64,000 bases of DNA, taken from Pseudaminobacter soli (ex Li et al. 2025) (lineage in GTDB: Bacteria > Pseudomonadota > Alphaproteobacteria > Rhizobiales > Rhizobiaceae). Below, piece by piece: positions 1 to 10,672 of the stretch. The DNA is taken from contig NZ_PXYL01000003.1 in assembly GCF_003012705.1 (NCBI RefSeq), positions 62,001 to 126,000 of the forward strand. The letters are read 5' to 3'. A model generated the notes under the pieces. That model was not told the origin of the DNA. It saw nothing but the letters and a program-made list of their open reading frames with translations, and ran no database searches. A program made the position numbers and the translations under genes. Position 1 is the stretch's first letter, and each line of letters begins with the position of its first letter.

Positions 1-24
1 GTCCGACACTTCTGGGGAGAAAAA

Positions 25-1980
<1,956 letters not shown>

Positions 1981-1999
1981 TCCAGCTTCCGATCCTGTC

Positions 2000-2036
2000 A
2001 AGGCGCCTCGCTCGATCCGAGCCGGGCGCCTTATTC
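2000..2036 (+). terminator. Probable rho-independent terminator of acs
   Basis: The arms AAGGCGCC (2000-2007) and GGCGCCTT (2025-2032) pair perfectly. The loop holds a second small stem (CTCG/CGAG). The hairpin starts 20 nt after the acs stop and is followed by a T-rich stretch (TTATT). Confidence 0.75.
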
Positions 2037-2061
2037 ATGTCGCCCACCGCGAAATGAACCC

Positions 2062-2092
2062 TTGACTTAGAGTGTACTCGAAGCCCTAGCTT
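2062..2092 (+). promoter_or_regulatory. MerR-type promoter with 19-bp spacer and operator dyad
   Basis: A -35 hexamer TTGACT (2062-2067) and a -10 TAGCTT (2087-2092) are separated by 19 bp instead of 17. Over-long spacers are the hallmark of promoters that MerR proteins activate by untwisting DNA. Inside the spacer lies the dyad CTTAGAGT-GT-ACTCGAAG (2066-2083), with 7 of 8 arm positions symmetric. It sits about 30 bp ahead of the merR-like gene, so autoregulation of this two-gene operon is likely. Confidence 0.8.
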
Positions 2093-2122
2093 GCCTGGCG
2101 TCGAGACGAAACAGGGTTGTTC

Positions 2123-2512
2123 ATGAAGATCGGCGAACTGGCAAAACGCAGTGGGCTGACGGCATACACGATCCGCTATTACGAGCGGATCGGGCTGTTG
2201 CCTTATGCGGATCGCGACCGCTCGAGCCAGCGCGACTACGACGCATCCATCCTGACCTGGATCGAATTTCTCGGCCGCCTCAAGGCGACCGGGATGCCGA
2301 TCCGCGAAATGCTGCGCTACGCGGCGCTGCGTGAACAAGGCGCGGCAACCGAAGCCGAACGCCGCGCACTTCTGGAAAAGCACCGCGACCGGGTTTACGC
2401 CAACCTGACGGAACTTCAGGCCAATCTCCTCGTCCTCGACAACAAGATCGCCGGCTATGCCGCAGCAGAACAGAGGATAGAAAATGGTCACTCTCACAGA
2501 AAAGCCCGATAG
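2123..2512 (+). CDS. MerR family transcriptional regulator
   Basis: A 129-residue MerR-family regulator. The N-terminal winged helix-turn-helix begins MKIGELAKRSGLTAYTIRYY and is followed by a C-terminal dimerisation coiled coil. There are no cysteines, so it is not a thiol or metal sensor of the CueR/SoxR kind; the effector is probably organic. I place the start at ATG 2123 because AGGG (2113-2116) is correctly spaced; an in-frame TTG at 2117 is less likely. Its 3' end overlaps the next gene by 29 nt, indicating coupled expression with the carboxymuconolactone-decarboxylase-like protein. A 19-bp-spacer promoter with a dyad lies directly upstream. Confidence 0.9.
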   Translation: MKIGELAKRSGLTAYTIRYYERIGLLPYADRDRSSQRDYDASILTWIEFLGRLKATGMPIREMLRYAALREQGAATEAERRALLEKHRDRVYANLTELQANLLVLDNKIAGYAAAEQRIENGHSHRKAR

Positions 2513-2888
2513 CGAAACCCGGTACGACCGCGGCTTGCGCGCGCTGGCTGAAATCGACGGCCATGGCGGCCAGCAGGTGGTGGACGCGCTTGCCGACATC
2601 GCCCCCGACTTCGGCCGTTATCTCATCGAGTTCCCCTTCGGCGACATCTATTCGCGCCCCGGCCTCGATCTGAGGTCGCGCGAGATCGCCACCATCGCGG
2701 CGCTCACCGCGCTCGGCACCGCCCAACCGCAGCTGAAGGTCCATATCCAGGCCGGACTCAACGTCGGCTTGAGCCGCGTCGAGATCGTAGAGACGATCAT
2801 GCAGATGGCCGTCTATGCCGGGTTCCCGGCAGCACTCAACGGCCTGTTTGCAGCCAGGGAGGTCTTTGCCGCAAACGAAGCGGCCTGA
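2484..2888 (+). CDS. Carboxymuconolactone decarboxylase family protein
   Basis: A 134-residue all-alpha protein of the CMD/AhpD superfamily. The core segment around residues 65-120 (RSREIATIAALTALG, then IQAGLNVGLSRVEIVETIMQ) is diagnostic. It contains no cysteine, so it lacks the CxxC redox centre of AhpD. It resembles the PcaC-type branch (4-carboxymuconolactone decarboxylase), but there is no aromatic-degradation gene nearby. The substrate is therefore unknown. An AGAGGA ribosome site lies at 2472-2477, inside the 3' end of the merR-like gene. The pair probably responds to a small organic stressor. Confidence 0.85.
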   Translation: MVTLTEKPDSETRYDRGLRALAEIDGHGGQQVVDALADIAPDFGRYLIEFPFGDIYSRPGLDLRSREIATIAALTALGTAQPQLKVHIQAGLNVGLSRVEIVETIMQMAVYAGFPAALNGLFAAREVFAANEAA

Positions 2889-2958
2889 CGACTGCTGCAA
2901 TTTGTCTCTTGCCAAGCCGCAACGGTGTTCCCACATTGGGCCGCATGTGCAACCAATT

Positions 2959-2973
2959 GAAAGGAGGTGATCC
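2959..2973 (+). promoter_or_regulatory. Extended Shine-Dalgarno, 15-nt complement to 16S rRNA 3' end
   Basis: The sequence GAAAGGAGGTGATCC is an uninterrupted reverse complement of the universal 16S 3' end (GGATCACCTCCTTTC). The core GGAGG is 7 nt from the ATG at 2975. Ordinary ribosome sites in this window match only 4-6 nt. Confidence 0.85.
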
Positions 2974-2974
2974 G

Positions 2975-3046
2975 ATGTCGAGTGATTTCGTTTTCCAGCG
3001 TGAGGTCTCGGCGGATTGCCTTCGCGGGGAGCAGCCTCTCCGTTGA
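2975..3046 (+). CDS. Putative 23-residue small protein or leader peptide
   Basis: A 24-codon frame begins MSSDFVFQREVSADC and ends with PLR-stop. It has no close relative that I recognise. Support comes from the extraordinary ribosome-binding site directly in front. Further support is the tidy layout: sORF, then a folded spacer (3056-3100), then a strong terminator (3117-3154). The peptide is hydrophilic with one cysteine and no membrane segment. It could be a genuine microprotein, a leader peptide whose translation controls the downstream hairpin, or the coding part of a dual-function small RNA. No regulated gene follows on the same strand (the next gene is convergent), which argues against classic attenuation. 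Confidence 0.6.
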   Translation: MSSDFVFQREVSADCLRGEQPLR

Positions 3047-3055
3047 AGTGCATGA

Positions 3056-3100
3056 CGTGCGGCAGGCCAGCCCTCACGGGCCCTTGCTGACGACCGCACG
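3056..3100 (+). other. Hairpin between sORF and terminator
   Basis: CGTGCGG (3056-3062) pairs with CCGCACG (3094-3100). Inside, CAG/CTG and GCCC-TCAC-GGGC pair as well, giving a multi-step stem-loop just after the sORF stop codon. This suggests a structured 3' untranslated region or small RNA. Confidence 0.5.
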
Positions 3101-3116
3101 CCGGACGAAAGAACGG

Positions 3117-3154
3117 GGCCGCCAGCTTCGCAAGAAGCGGCGGCCTTTTCTTTT
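3117..3154 (+). terminator. Strong rho-independent terminator
   Basis: GGCCGCC (3117-3123) pairs with GGCGGCC (3139-3145). The inner stem GCTTC-GCAA-GAAGC is capped by a GCAA tetraloop. TTTTCTTTT (3146-3154) follows. It closes the sORF transcript and faces the convergent nuclease gene. Confidence 0.9.
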
Positions 3155-3171
3155 GCGCGAAAGGTTTCCGA

Positions 3172-3633
3172 TCAGCCGCACCAGCCGTCGCGGTGGCCGC
3201 CCCAATAGGGCCGCGCCAACCCGAGATGGAGCATGATCGGCCCCACCTGCTCGCCGTCGCGCGTGACGACGTCGGCCAGCACGCGGCCGTAATATTTGGC
3301 GCTGCCTATATTGGAGATCGACACCTCGCCGCCCTGCAGCAGCTCGGCCAGCACATCCCGCGCCTCGAGCGCGGCTGAATGCTCGGTGGCGCAGCGGCTC
3401 TTCATCTCCGGCGCGTCGATGCCCCGTATGCGGATATTCATGCGGATCGTCTGGCCCGGCCAGACATGGGCGTCCGCGACAAATGTGTCGCCGTCCAGAA
3501 CCTCGACGACGCTAGCCGCCACCGGCCCCGCAAAGTCCTTGCCAGCCAAAGCGGGCATCATGCCAAGGCCGGACGCCGCCAGCAGGCTGGCGGGCAGCAC
3601 GCGCATCACCTTGGCGAATCGTCGCGATTCCAT
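3172..3633 (-). CDS. Secreted thermonuclease-like protein (SNase domain)
   Basis: A 153-residue staphylococcal-nuclease-fold protein. An N-terminal signal peptide (residues 1-30, hydrophobic from about residue 11, cleavage near ALAG) sends it to the periplasm or outside. Catalytic-site equivalents are present: GDT at 48-50, Arg68 and the IDAPE segment with Asp73 and Glu76, and Arg117 in YYGRVLAD. Such proteins degrade DNA and RNA or act as stand-alone SNase-fold proteins; the exact substrate is unknown. Met10 is an alternative start that would give a more typical signal peptide. It is convergent with the upstream sORF unit and separated by its terminator. Confidence 0.85.
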   Translation of the reverse strand: MESRRFAKVMRVLPASLLAASGLGMMPALAGKDFAGPVAASVVEVLDGDTFVADAHVWPGQTIRMNIRIRGIDAPEMKSRCATEHSAALEARDVLAELLQGGEVSISNIGSAKYYGRVLADVVTRDGEQVGPIMLHLGLARPYWGGHRDGWCG

Positions 3634-3699
3634 GCCAAGGCATTTATTCCTATTTCAATGATAGCGCAACGCAGGGCGGCCGCCCCGGCGCGCCCGCCC

Positions 3700-3927
3700 T
3701 CAAAAATCGGCGGCGATGCCCTTGATCTCCCAGTCGCCGTAGCGCACCGGCTCCTTGCCGCCGCGTCCGCCCAATTCGCGCGGCACGGCCGCCTCCTGTT
3801 CGAGATAGGCCTTGCGGCGGGCTTCGGCCTCCTTCAGCGCGCGTTCGGCCGCCGGCGTCAGTTTCTTCGGTTCGGGCGTGGCCTCGGCGGCCTCCGTTTC
3901 GACCCCTTTTGTGAGCTGTTCGGCCAT
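3700..3927 (-). CDS. Succinate dehydrogenase assembly factor 4-like protein (DUF1674)
   Basis: A 75-residue protein. The N-terminal half is charged and variable. The C-terminal signature GGRGGKEPVRYGDWEIKGI plus the final AADF is that of DUF1674/SdhAF4. In mitochondria and alphaproteobacteria this family aids maturation of the flavinylated SdhA subunit. It lies divergent from htpX with about 107 bp between the start codons, an arrangement I associate with rhizobial genomes. The function is inferred from the conserved C-terminus only; the sdh genes are not in the window. Confidence 0.85.
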   Translation of the reverse strand: MAEQLTKGVETEAAEATPEPKKLTPAAERALKEAEARRKAYLEQEAAVPRELGGRGGKEPVRYGDWEIKGIAADF

Positions 3928-4034
3928 GGAAACTCCTGGCTATGTGATTGAAACCTGACGGGTTGCTACCCATCATATAGCGAAACATGGAGCGGGGATC
4001 GACCCGTTCCGCCGGCCCCCGAAAGGAGACCTCG

Positions 4035-5048
4035 ATGAACATTATCCGCACCGCCATGCTGCTGGCCTTCATGACCGCACTGTTCATGGCGGTCGGCTAT
4101 CTGATCGGCGGCGCTCACGGCATGTTGATCGCCTTCCTGGTCGCCGCCGCAATGAACCTCTTCAGCTACTGGAATGCTGACAAGATGGTTCTGCGCATGA
4201 ACAACGCGGTCGAGGTCGACGAGCGCAGCGCCCCCGAATACTACGCCATCGTGCGCGAGCTGGCTCGCCGCGCCGGCCTGCCGATGCCCAAGGTCTATCT
4301 CATCGACAACCCGCAGCCCAATGCATTCGCCACCGGCCGCAATCCGCAGAACGCCGCGGTTGCCGCCAGCACCGGCCTGCTTGAGCGCCTGTCGCATGAG
4401 GAGGTGGCGGGTGTCATGGCGCATGAGCTTGCCCATGTGCAGCACCGCGACACGTTGACCATGACGATCACCGCCACGATTGCCGGCGCCATCTCCATGC
4501 TCGCCAATTTCGCCTTCTTCCTCGGCGGCGGCAACCGCGAAAACAACAACCCGCTCGGCATGGTGGGCATGCTGGTGGCGGTGCTCGTTGCCCCGTTTGC
4601 CGCCATGCTGGTGCAGATGGCGATCAGCCGCACGCGCGAATATTCCGCCGACCAGCGCGGCGCCGAGATCTGCGGCCAGCCGCTCTGGCTGGCTTCTGCC
4701 CTTGACAAGATCGCTCGCAACGTCGAACGCATCCCCAATCCCGAAGCAGAGCGCAATCCCGCAATGGCGCCTCTCTTCATCATCAATCCGCTATCCGGCG
4801 AGCGTATGGACAATCTGTTTTCCACCCATCCCAACACCGAAAACCGCATTGCCGCGCTCGAAGAGATGGCGCGCAAGGGCATGGGCAGCGGCGGCATGAC
4901 CAGCCGCGATGTCAATGCTCGGCCGAGCGCCGCACGCGACACCACTCCGCGCGGCGAAAGCGGGCCCTGGGGCGCATCGAAGCCTTCCGAGCCCGATTCG
5001 GGACCGTGGGGACGTAAACCCACCGGGCCGAAGGGTCCCTGGTCGTGA
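4035..5048 (+). CDS. htpX: Membrane zinc metalloprotease HtpX
   Basis: An M48-family inner-membrane endopeptidase that takes part in quality control of membrane proteins. It is 337 residues long. Two N-terminal membrane helices (about 5-25 and 28-48) and two further hydrophobic stretches after the active site are visible. The zinc motif HELAH is at 130-134 and the third ligand is probably Glu202 in [11 protein letters not shown]. The start ATG has AAAGGAGA in front (4022-4029). The C-terminus carries an extra proline/glycine tail with three GPW motifs (SGPWG, SGPWG, KGPWS) that the enterobacterial enzyme lacks. Its stop overlaps the rsmB start by 4 nt, so the two genes are translationally coupled. 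Confidence 0.95.
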   Translation: MNIIRTAMLLAFMTALFMAVGYLIGGAHGMLIAFLVAAAMNLFSYWNADKMVLRMNNAVEVDERSAPEYYAIVRELARRAGLPMPKVYLIDNPQPNAFATGRNPQNAAVAASTGLLERLSHEEVAGVMAHELAHVQHRDTLTMTITATIAGAISMLANFAFFLGGGNRENNNPLGMVGMLVAVLVAPFAAMLVQMAISRTREYSADQRGAEICGQPLWLASALDKIARNVERIPNPEAERNPAMAPLFIINPLSGERMDNLFSTHPNTENRIAALEEMARKGMGSGGMTSRDVNARPSAARDTTPRGESGPWGASKPSEPDSGPWGRKPTGPKGPWS

Positions 5049-6442
5049 GCGTGGACGAGCGGCGGCGCACGAAACCGAAGAAGTCATTTTCCAAACCGGC
5101 CGCTTCCGACCGCGAGGACGGCAACGGTACGCCCGGCCTTGCCGCGCGCAAGGCGGCGGCCAAGCTGCTGGCTGCGGTCATCGACGCGCATACCTCGCTT
5201 GACGGGCTGACCGACCATGACCACGGCCATCCGCAGTTCCGCGCGCTCGACATGCGCGATCGCGGGCTGGTACGCGCCATTCTGGTCACGGCGCTGCGCT
5301 ATCGTCGCACCATCGGCAACCTGATCGCAGCGCGGCTGGAGCGGCCGCTGCCGACCAATGCCACGGCACTTTCGCACATCCTCAATGTGGCGGCTGCCCA
5401 GATCCTGTTCCTCGACATTCCCGACAGCGCCGCCGTCGACCTTGCCGTCACCCACGCCAAGGCCGACCCGCGCACGGCCCGCTTTTCCGGCCTGGTCAAC
5501 GGCGTGCTGCGCGCAATCGCCCGCGGCAAGGAGGCAGAGCTTCCGGCCATGCTGGCGCGCACGCAGGATGCGCCCGACTGGTTCGCCGGTCGCCTCGTCG
5601 ACGCCTATGGCGCGGACACCGCCGCGCGTATCCTCGACATCCAGCGCATCGAGGCCCCGGTCGATTTCACCGTGAAATCCGACCCCGAGGGCTGGGCGCA
5701 AAAGTTCGGCGGCATCGTGCTGCCCACGGGCTCTGTGCGCGTTTCCCGGCTTCCCGCCGACGTGCCCGACCTGCCCGGTTTTACCGAAGGCGCCTGGTGG
5801 GTGCAGGATGCCGCAGCCGCCCTGCCCGCGCGCCTGTTCGGCGATGTCGCGGGCCTGCATGTCGCCGACCTCTGCGCCGCCCCCGGCGGCAAGACGGCTC
5901 AGCTTCTCGCTGCCGGCGCACGTGTCACGGCAATCGACAGCTCGAAGAACCGTCTGGCGCGGCTGGAACAGAACCTCGCGCGCCTAGGCTATTCGGCCAA
6001 GACCGTGCAGGCCGACATTCTGCGCTTCGAGCCGGAAGAACTGTTCGACGCGGTGCTGCTCGACGCGCCCTGCTCGTCCACCGGCACCGTTCGCCGGCAC
6101 CCCGACGTGCCCTGGACCAAGACGCCCGAGGACATCGCCAAGCTCGCCGACCTGCAAAGCCGGCTGCTTGCGCGCGCCGTCTCGCTGGTCAAGCCCGGCG
6201 GCCGCATCATCTTTTCCAACTGCTCGCTCGACCCGCTGGAGGGCGAGGAGATGCACGCCGCCTTCCTCGCCACGCCGGGTGTCGCGGACGATCCCATCCG
6301 GCCCGGCGAGATCGCGGGCGTTGACGCATTCCTGACGCCGAAGGGGCAGCTCCGCACCACGCCGGCCGACATGGACATGGGGTCGCAGGACCTTTCAGGA
6401 CTGGACGGATTCTTCGCCGCCCGGCTACAACGCGTGTCCTGA
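5045..6442 (+). CDS. rsmB: 16S rRNA (cytosine-C5) methyltransferase RsmB
   Basis: An RsmB/NOP-family m5C methyltransferase (position 967 in E. coli numbering) acting on 16S rRNA in the cytosol. It is 465 residues long. An N-terminal NusB-like RNA-binding domain spans roughly residues 30-170. The Rossmann methyltransferase domain contains the SAM motif [14 protein letters not shown]. Both family cysteines are present: Cys343 in DAPCSSTG and the nucleophile Cys393 in [12 protein letters not shown]. The start is GTG, overlapping htpX by 4 nt. A Lys/Arg-rich N-terminal extension precedes the NusB part. A 22-nt perfect palindrome follows the gene. Confidence 0.93.
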   Translation: MSVDERRRTKPKKSFSKPAASDREDGNGTPGLAARKAAAKLLAAVIDAHTSLDGLTDHDHGHPQFRALDMRDRGLVRAILVTALRYRRTIGNLIAARLERPLPTNATALSHILNVAAAQILFLDIPDSAAVDLAVTHAKADPRTARFSGLVNGVLRAIARGKEAELPAMLARTQDAPDWFAGRLVDAYGADTAARILDIQRIEAPVDFTVKSDPEGWAQKFGGIVLPTGSVRVSRLPADVPDLPGFTEGAWWVQDAAAALPARLFGDVAGLHVADLCAAPGGKTAQLLAAGARVTAIDSSKNRLARLEQNLARLGYSAKTVQADILRFEPEELFDAVLLDAPCSSTGTVRRHPDVPWTKTPEDIAKLADLQSRLLARAVSLVKPGGRIIFSNCSLDPLEGEEMHAAFLATPGVADDPIRPGEIAGVDAFLTPKGQLRTTPADMDMGSQDLSGLDGFFAARLQRVS

Positions 6443-6470
6443 TTCGAAACAACAGCACGACGTGCCCAAG

Positions 6471-6492
6471 GCCGGAAACGATCGTTTCCGGC
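6471..6492. repeat. 22-nt perfect palindrome after rsmB
   Basis: GCCGGAAAC-GATC-GTTTCCGGC is a perfect inverted repeat 29 nt after the rsmB stop, flanked by weaker AAGGCC/GGCCTT arms. There is no T-run, so it may be a weak terminator or a protein-binding site. Confidence 0.6.
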
Positions 6493-6614
6493 GCTGAGGC
6501 CTTGCAACTATAGAAATATCGGCAGTTGTAGCCAGTCGACTAATTTCACCTTCGCAGATAACTTTGAATCGTATACTTCTAATTATTTGCGGACTTTCAT
6601 TCTGGAGGGACTAC

Positions 6615-8318
6615 TTGTCGATTGCTGCAGGCAACACGACAGGCCTTTGGGCGCTGGTCGCAATGGAGCTCTGGCGCAAGACGCGCCGGCGGCTGCGCGC
6701 CGGCCCGGTCTATCGCTGGCGCTTTACCGGCCGCACGCCCGAGCGCGTACTGATCGCGCCGCCTGACCTGCGCCTCGCCGACCAGCAGATCGCCCTCGAA
6801 ATCTATTACGGCCGCTATCCCTTCGCCGGTCATCTGGTCGAGACCGGCGGCAAGTCGCCCTTCCAGATCGCGGATGCAAATCGCCGCTGGCAGCGCTCGC
6901 TTCATGGCTTCCGCTGGCTGCGCCACATGCGCGCCGCCGGCACCGAGCTTGCTGCCGCCAATGCCCGCGCCCTCGTCGGCGACTGGATCGCCACCCATGG
7001 CAGCCGCATCAACGGCGTGGCCTGGGAGCCGGCGATTACCGCCCGCCGCATCATTGCCTGGCTGCAGCACTCGTCCGTCGTGCTGCAGGGCGCCGAGTTC
7101 CCCTTCTATCGCGGCTACCTGAAGTCGCTGGCGATCCAGATCCGCTACCTGCGCTCGATGGCGCGCGAAATGCCCGATGGCGAGGAAAAGCTGCGGGCGC
7201 GCATCGCGCTTGCCTTTGCCGCGCTCTCGCTGCCCGCGCCGGCCTCGGCGCTGCGCAGTGCCACGCGTAACCTCAGCGAGGAGCTCGACCGCCAGATCCT
7301 GCCCGACGGCGGCCACATCTCGCGCAACCCGATCGCCGTGCTGGAGCTTTTGGCCGACCTTCTGCCGATGCGCCAGACCTATGCCAACCAGGCCGAGTCG
7401 CCGCCCGAGGCGCTGATCGGCGCTGTGGAGCGCATGCTGCCGGCGCTGCGCTTCTTCCGCCACCAGGACGGCTCCATCGCCCGCTTCAACGGCATGGGCG
7501 TCACCATTCCCGACCGCATCGCCTCCGTAATGCGCCATGACGACACCGTCGGCGCGCCGCTGCTGCATGCGCCCCATTCGGGCTACCAGCGTTTGTGCAT
7601 GGGCGGCACAACGGTCATCGCTGACACCGGCGCGCCGCCGCCGAGCCAGGCCTCTTACAAGGCGCATGCCGGCTGCCTGTCCTTCGAGATGTCGGCCGGC
7701 CGGCAGCACTTCGTCGTCAATGCCGGAGTCGACGCCTATGGCGCGGAAGAGTTCCGGCCGCTGTCGCGCGCCACCGCCGCCCATTCGACCGCAGCCCTCA
7801 ACGACACCTCGTCTGCCCGCTTCAGCCATTCGCCGCGCGTCAACGACCTGCTCGGCTCGCCGCTGATCGCGGGCCCCAAGAACGTGTCCAGCCGGCGCAC
7901 CGATACGCACGGCATGCAGGGCTTCGTCGCCAGCCATGACAGCTACGTGCCGCGCTTCGGCATCTACCACGAGCGCGAGATGGCGTTGTCCGGCGAGGGC
8001 GCGGTGCTCAGCGGCGCCGACCGCTTCTTCCGCAATGGCGGCGCCCGCGCGCCCGACGACGGCCGCGACCACGTCACCATCCGCTTCCACCTGCACCCGG
8101 ATGTCGAGCTGTTTCAAGCCGACAAGGGCCGGCTGGTGCTGGCGGCACCGAATGCCGACCGCTGGGTTTTTTCCTGCCGCGAGGTGGCGCCGCAGGTGGA
8201 GGAGTCGATCTTCTTCGCCGGCCTCGGCGGCCCGCGCCGCAGCCGCCAGATCGTGCTTGCCTTCAAGGCCTCGCACCTGCCCGAGGTGCACTGGCAATTG
8301 ACCAAGGCAAGCAGCTGA
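6615..8318 (+). CDS. Heparinase II/III family protein
   Basis: A large protein (567 residues) of the heparinase II/III-like family: an alpha/alpha-toroid N-terminal part and a C-terminal beta-sandwich typical of polysaccharide lyases. Family resemblance lies in the HEP-type segment around YQRLCMGGTTVIADTGAPPP and in the C-terminal HVTIRFHLHPDVELFQADKG. No clear signal peptide is seen, only a short hydrophobic N-terminus (LWALVAMELW). I chose TTG 6615 because GGAGGGA (6604-6610) is ideally placed; a TTG at 6564 is also open. It sits between rsmB and purH. The substrate is unknown; a role in cell-surface polysaccharide turnover is inference. Confidence 0.85.
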   Translation: MSIAAGNTTGLWALVAMELWRKTRRRLRAGPVYRWRFTGRTPERVLIAPPDLRLADQQIALEIYYGRYPFAGHLVETGGKSPFQIADANRRWQRSLHGFRWLRHMRAAGTELAAANARALVGDWIATHGSRINGVAWEPAITARRIIAWLQHSSVVLQGAEFPFYRGYLKSLAIQIRYLRSMAREMPDGEEKLRARIALAFAALSLPAPASALRSATRNLSEELDRQILPDGGHISRNPIAVLELLADLLPMRQTYANQAESPPEALIGAVERMLPALRFFRHQDGSIARFNGMGVTIPDRIASVMRHDDTVGAPLLHAPHSGYQRLCMGGTTVIADTGAPPPSQASYKAHAGCLSFEMSAGRQHFVVNAGVDAYGAEEFRPLSRATAAHSTAALNDTSSARFSHSPRVNDLLGSPLIAGPKNVSSRRTDTHGMQGFVASHDSYVPRFGIYHEREMALSGEGAVLSGADRFFRNGGARAPDDGRDHVTIRFHLHPDVELFQADKGRLVLAAPNADRWVFSCREVAPQVEESIFFAGLGGPRRSRQIVLAFKASHLPEVHWQLTKASS

Positions 8319-8389
8319 GATCCGCTCGCGGCCGCAAAATTGACAATGCAGCGCGGCAGCGTCTAGAGCCGTCTTGAAAGGGCTCTCTC

Positions 8390-8719
8390 ATGGACAACAG
8401 CGACAAGAAGGCCGCGATTGCGGCCTACAAGAACCGCGAGGCGAACGCCGGCGTATATGCGCTGCGTTGCGCCCAATCCGGCCAGCAATGGGTCGGCTAT
8501 ACGCCGGATTTCGACGCGATCATGAATCGTGTTACCTTTTCGCTCCGTCTTGGAAACCATGTTTCACGGACCCTCCAGGCCGCGTGGAACCAGCATGGCC
8601 AGGACTGCCTCGTTCTTGAGCAAGTCGAACGGTTCGATCCGAAGATGATCCCCACCGGCGAGGCGCTGAAGGCAAGGCTCGCTCACTGGCAACAGAAGCT
8701 GGACGCCTTGCCACTCTGA
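8390..8719 (+). CDS. GIY-YIG nuclease family protein
   Basis: A 109-residue single-domain protein. The N-terminal stretch AGVYALRCAQSGQQWVGYTP corresponds to the degenerate GIY...YIG motif (VYA...WVG). A helix with Arg53 in SLRLGNH follows. The tyrosines and the Arg are partly conserved, but the motif is weak, so nuclease activity is uncertain. GAAAGGG (8376-8382) precedes the ATG. It stands alone between the heparinase-like gene and purH, on the same strand. It could be a DNA repair or structure-specific nuclease, or a non-catalytic relative. Confidence 0.7.
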   Translation: MDNSDKKAAIAAYKNREANAGVYALRCAQSGQQWVGYTPDFDAIMNRVTFSLRLGNHVSRTLQAAWNQHGQDCLVLEQVERFDPKMIPTGEALKARLAHWQQKLDALPL

Positions 8720-8807
8720 CGGTTAAGCGGGGCGTCGGCGCTTGATTTCCGGCCCTCATGTGGTAGGGCCGGGCCTTGCTCACCCAGCCGCAGAAAGGCC
8801 CGCTCCC

Positions 8808-10424
8808 ATGGCCGTCGCCTCCAAGAAAATCCCCGCCCCAGACCTGGTTCCCGTTCGCCGCGCGCTGTTGTCGGTTTCCGACAAGACCGGCCTGATCGAC
8901 TTCGCCGCCGCCCTTGCCAAGGCAGGCGTCGAGCTGGTCTCCACCGGCGGCACCGCCAAGGCCATCGCCGCCGCCGACATCGCCGTGCGTGACGTCTCCG
9001 AACTCACCGGCTTCCCCGAGATCATGGACGGCCGCGTGAAGACGCTGCACCCGTCGGTGCACGGCGCGCTGCTTGGCGTGCGGGACGACCCCGAACATGC
9101 CGAGGCCATGCTGGCCCACAACATCCAGCCCATCGACCTCGTGGTGGTGAACCTCTACCCGTTCGAGGAAGTCCGCCAGTCTGGTGCGGACTACGCCTCG
9201 ATCGTGGAAAACATCGACATCGGCGGCCCGGCCATGGTGCGCGCCTCGGCCAAGAACCACGCCTATGTCACCATCGTCACCGACCCGGAAGACTATGCCG
9301 CCGTCCTGAACGCACTCGAGCTGAACACCGGCAGCCTCTCCTACGAGTTCCGCCAGAAGCTGGCAGCCAAGGCATTCGCCCGCACCGCAGCCTATGACGC
9401 GGCGATCTCGGGCTGGTTTGCCGATGCGCTGGCAATCGAGCACCCCACCTGGCGCGCCTTCGGCGGCAAGCTCGAAAACGTCATGCGCTATGGCGAGAAC
9501 CCGCACCAGCAGGCCGGCTTCTACGTCAACGGCGAGAAGCGTCCCGGCGTTGCCACGGCAAAGCAGTTGCAGGGCAAGCAGCTCTCCTACAACAACATCA
9601 ACGACACCGACGCCGCCTTCGAGCTGGTCGGCGAGTTCGACCCGGCCCGCTCGGCCGCGGTCGCCATCATCAAGCACGCCAATCCCTGCGGCGTCGGCGA
9701 GGGCGCGAACCTGAAGGACGCCTATCTCAAGGCGCTCGCCTGCGACCCTGTCTCCGCCTTCGGCGGCATCGTCGCCGTGAACCGGCTGCTCGACGCGGAA
9801 GCGGCGGAAGAAATCGTAAAAACCTTCACCGAGGTCATCATCGCGCCCGAGGCCAGCGAGGAAGCGCAGGCCATCATCGCCGCCAAGAAGAACCTGCGCC
9901 TTCTGGTGACCGGCGGCCTGCCCGACCCGCGCGCGCCCGGTATGGCGGTCAAGTCTGTGGCCGGCGGCCTGCTCGTCCAGTCGCGCGACAATGCGGTGGT
10001 CGACGATTTCGAGCTGAGGGTGGTGACCAAGCGCGCGCCGACCGAGCGCGAGATGGAAGACCTGCGCTTTGCCTTCCGCGTCGCGAAGCATGTGAAGTCC
10101 AACGCCATCGTCTATGTGAAGGACGGCGCCACCGTCGGCATCGGCGCCGGCCAGATGAGCCGCGTCGACTCTTCGCGAATCGCCGCCCGCAAGGCGCTGG
10201 ATGCGACCGAAGCCGCCGGCATAGCCGAGCCGCTGACCAAGGGCTCAGTGGTGGCGTCCGACGCCTTCTTCCCCTTCGCCGACGGCCTTCTGTCGGCCAT
10301 CGAGGCGGGCGCCACGGCTGTCATCCAGCCGGGCGGCTCGATGCGCGACGACGAGGTGATCGCCGCCGCCGACGCTCACGGCATCGCCATGGTGTTCACC
10401 GGCATCCGGCATTTCAGGCACTGA
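8808..10424 (+). CDS. purH: Bifunctional AICAR formyltransferase / IMP cyclohydrolase
   Basis: Catalyses the last two steps of de novo purine synthesis: formylation of AICAR with 10-formyl-THF, then ring closure to IMP. It is 538 residues long, the usual length. The N-terminal MGS-like cyclohydrolase domain has STGGTAKAI and [12 protein letters not shown]. The C-terminal transformylase domain has [39 protein letters not shown] and FFPFADGL. The chosen ATG is preceded by AGAAAGG (8792-8798); upstream in-frame TTG starts lack such a site. A GGCCCT/AGGGCC stem lies 40-60 nt before the start. It is followed by a repeat-rich intergenic region. Confidence 0.97.
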   Translation: MAVASKKIPAPDLVPVRRALLSVSDKTGLIDFAAALAKAGVELVSTGGTAKAIAAADIAVRDVSELTGFPEIMDGRVKTLHPSVHGALLGVRDDPEHAEAMLAHNIQPIDLVVVNLYPFEEVRQSGADYASIVENIDIGGPAMVRASAKNHAYVTIVTDPEDYAAVLNALELNTGSLSYEFRQKLAAKAFARTAAYDAAISGWFADALAIEHPTWRAFGGKLENVMRYGENPHQQAGFYVNGEKRPGVATAKQLQGKQLSYNNINDTDAAFELVGEFDPARSAAVAIIKHANPCGVGEGANLKDAYLKALACDPVSAFGGIVAVNRLLDAEAAEEIVKTFTEVIIAPEASEEAQAIIAAKKNLRLLVTGGLPDPRAPGMAVKSVAGGLLVQSRDNAVVDDFELRVVTKRAPTEREMEDLRFAFRVAKHVKSNAIVYVKDGATVGIGAGQMSRVDSSRIAARKALDATEAAGIAEPLTKGSVVASDAFFPFADGLLSAIEAGATAVIQPGGSMRDDEVIAAADAHGIAMVFTGIRHFRH

Positions 10425-10672
10425 GGTCGTACCCTCCCGCTAGAGGGCGCCGGCGCCCACCTCCCCCTTGAGGGGAGGTCGCATCCGAGCATAGCGAGGG
10501 ATGCGGGTGGGGTCGTCGCGGCAGTGCGCGGCATGAACCGCCCCCTCCCGGCCCTTCGGAACCTGCCCTCCGCCATGGCTCCGGGCGTTCGTCATTCGAA
10601 AAGCCAAATCGTTGGCTTTTCGTGCCCTTCGGCCACCACTCCTCACCCCCACTCAAGGGGGAAGGATATCCC
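10425..10672. repeat. Repeat-rich intergenic region (RIME/REP-like mosaic)
   Basis: This gap holds several palindromes typical of rhizobial intergenic mosaic elements. One is ACCTCCCC/GGGGAGGT (10459-10466 with 10472-10479). Another is GCATCC/GGATGC around 10481-10504. A third is the 51-nt element at 10575-10625. I see no gene in it. It separates purH from the convergent MFS gene and may also help end both transcripts. Confidence 0.75.
10575..10625 (+). repeat. 51-nt repeat, copy A (inverted partner at 23239-23289)
   Basis: The 51 bases are the exact reverse complement of 23239-23289. The core is a perfect 11-bp hairpin, CGAAAAGCCAA-ATCG-TTGGCTTTTCG. Similarity continues in diverged form for about 30 nt to the right (to about 10655). 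Confidence 0.9.

Noticed and set aside
6597-8297. A 566-codon open frame antisense to the heparinase-like gene
   Set aside because: Same shadow effect; the plus-strand protein has clear family motifs and a ribosome site.
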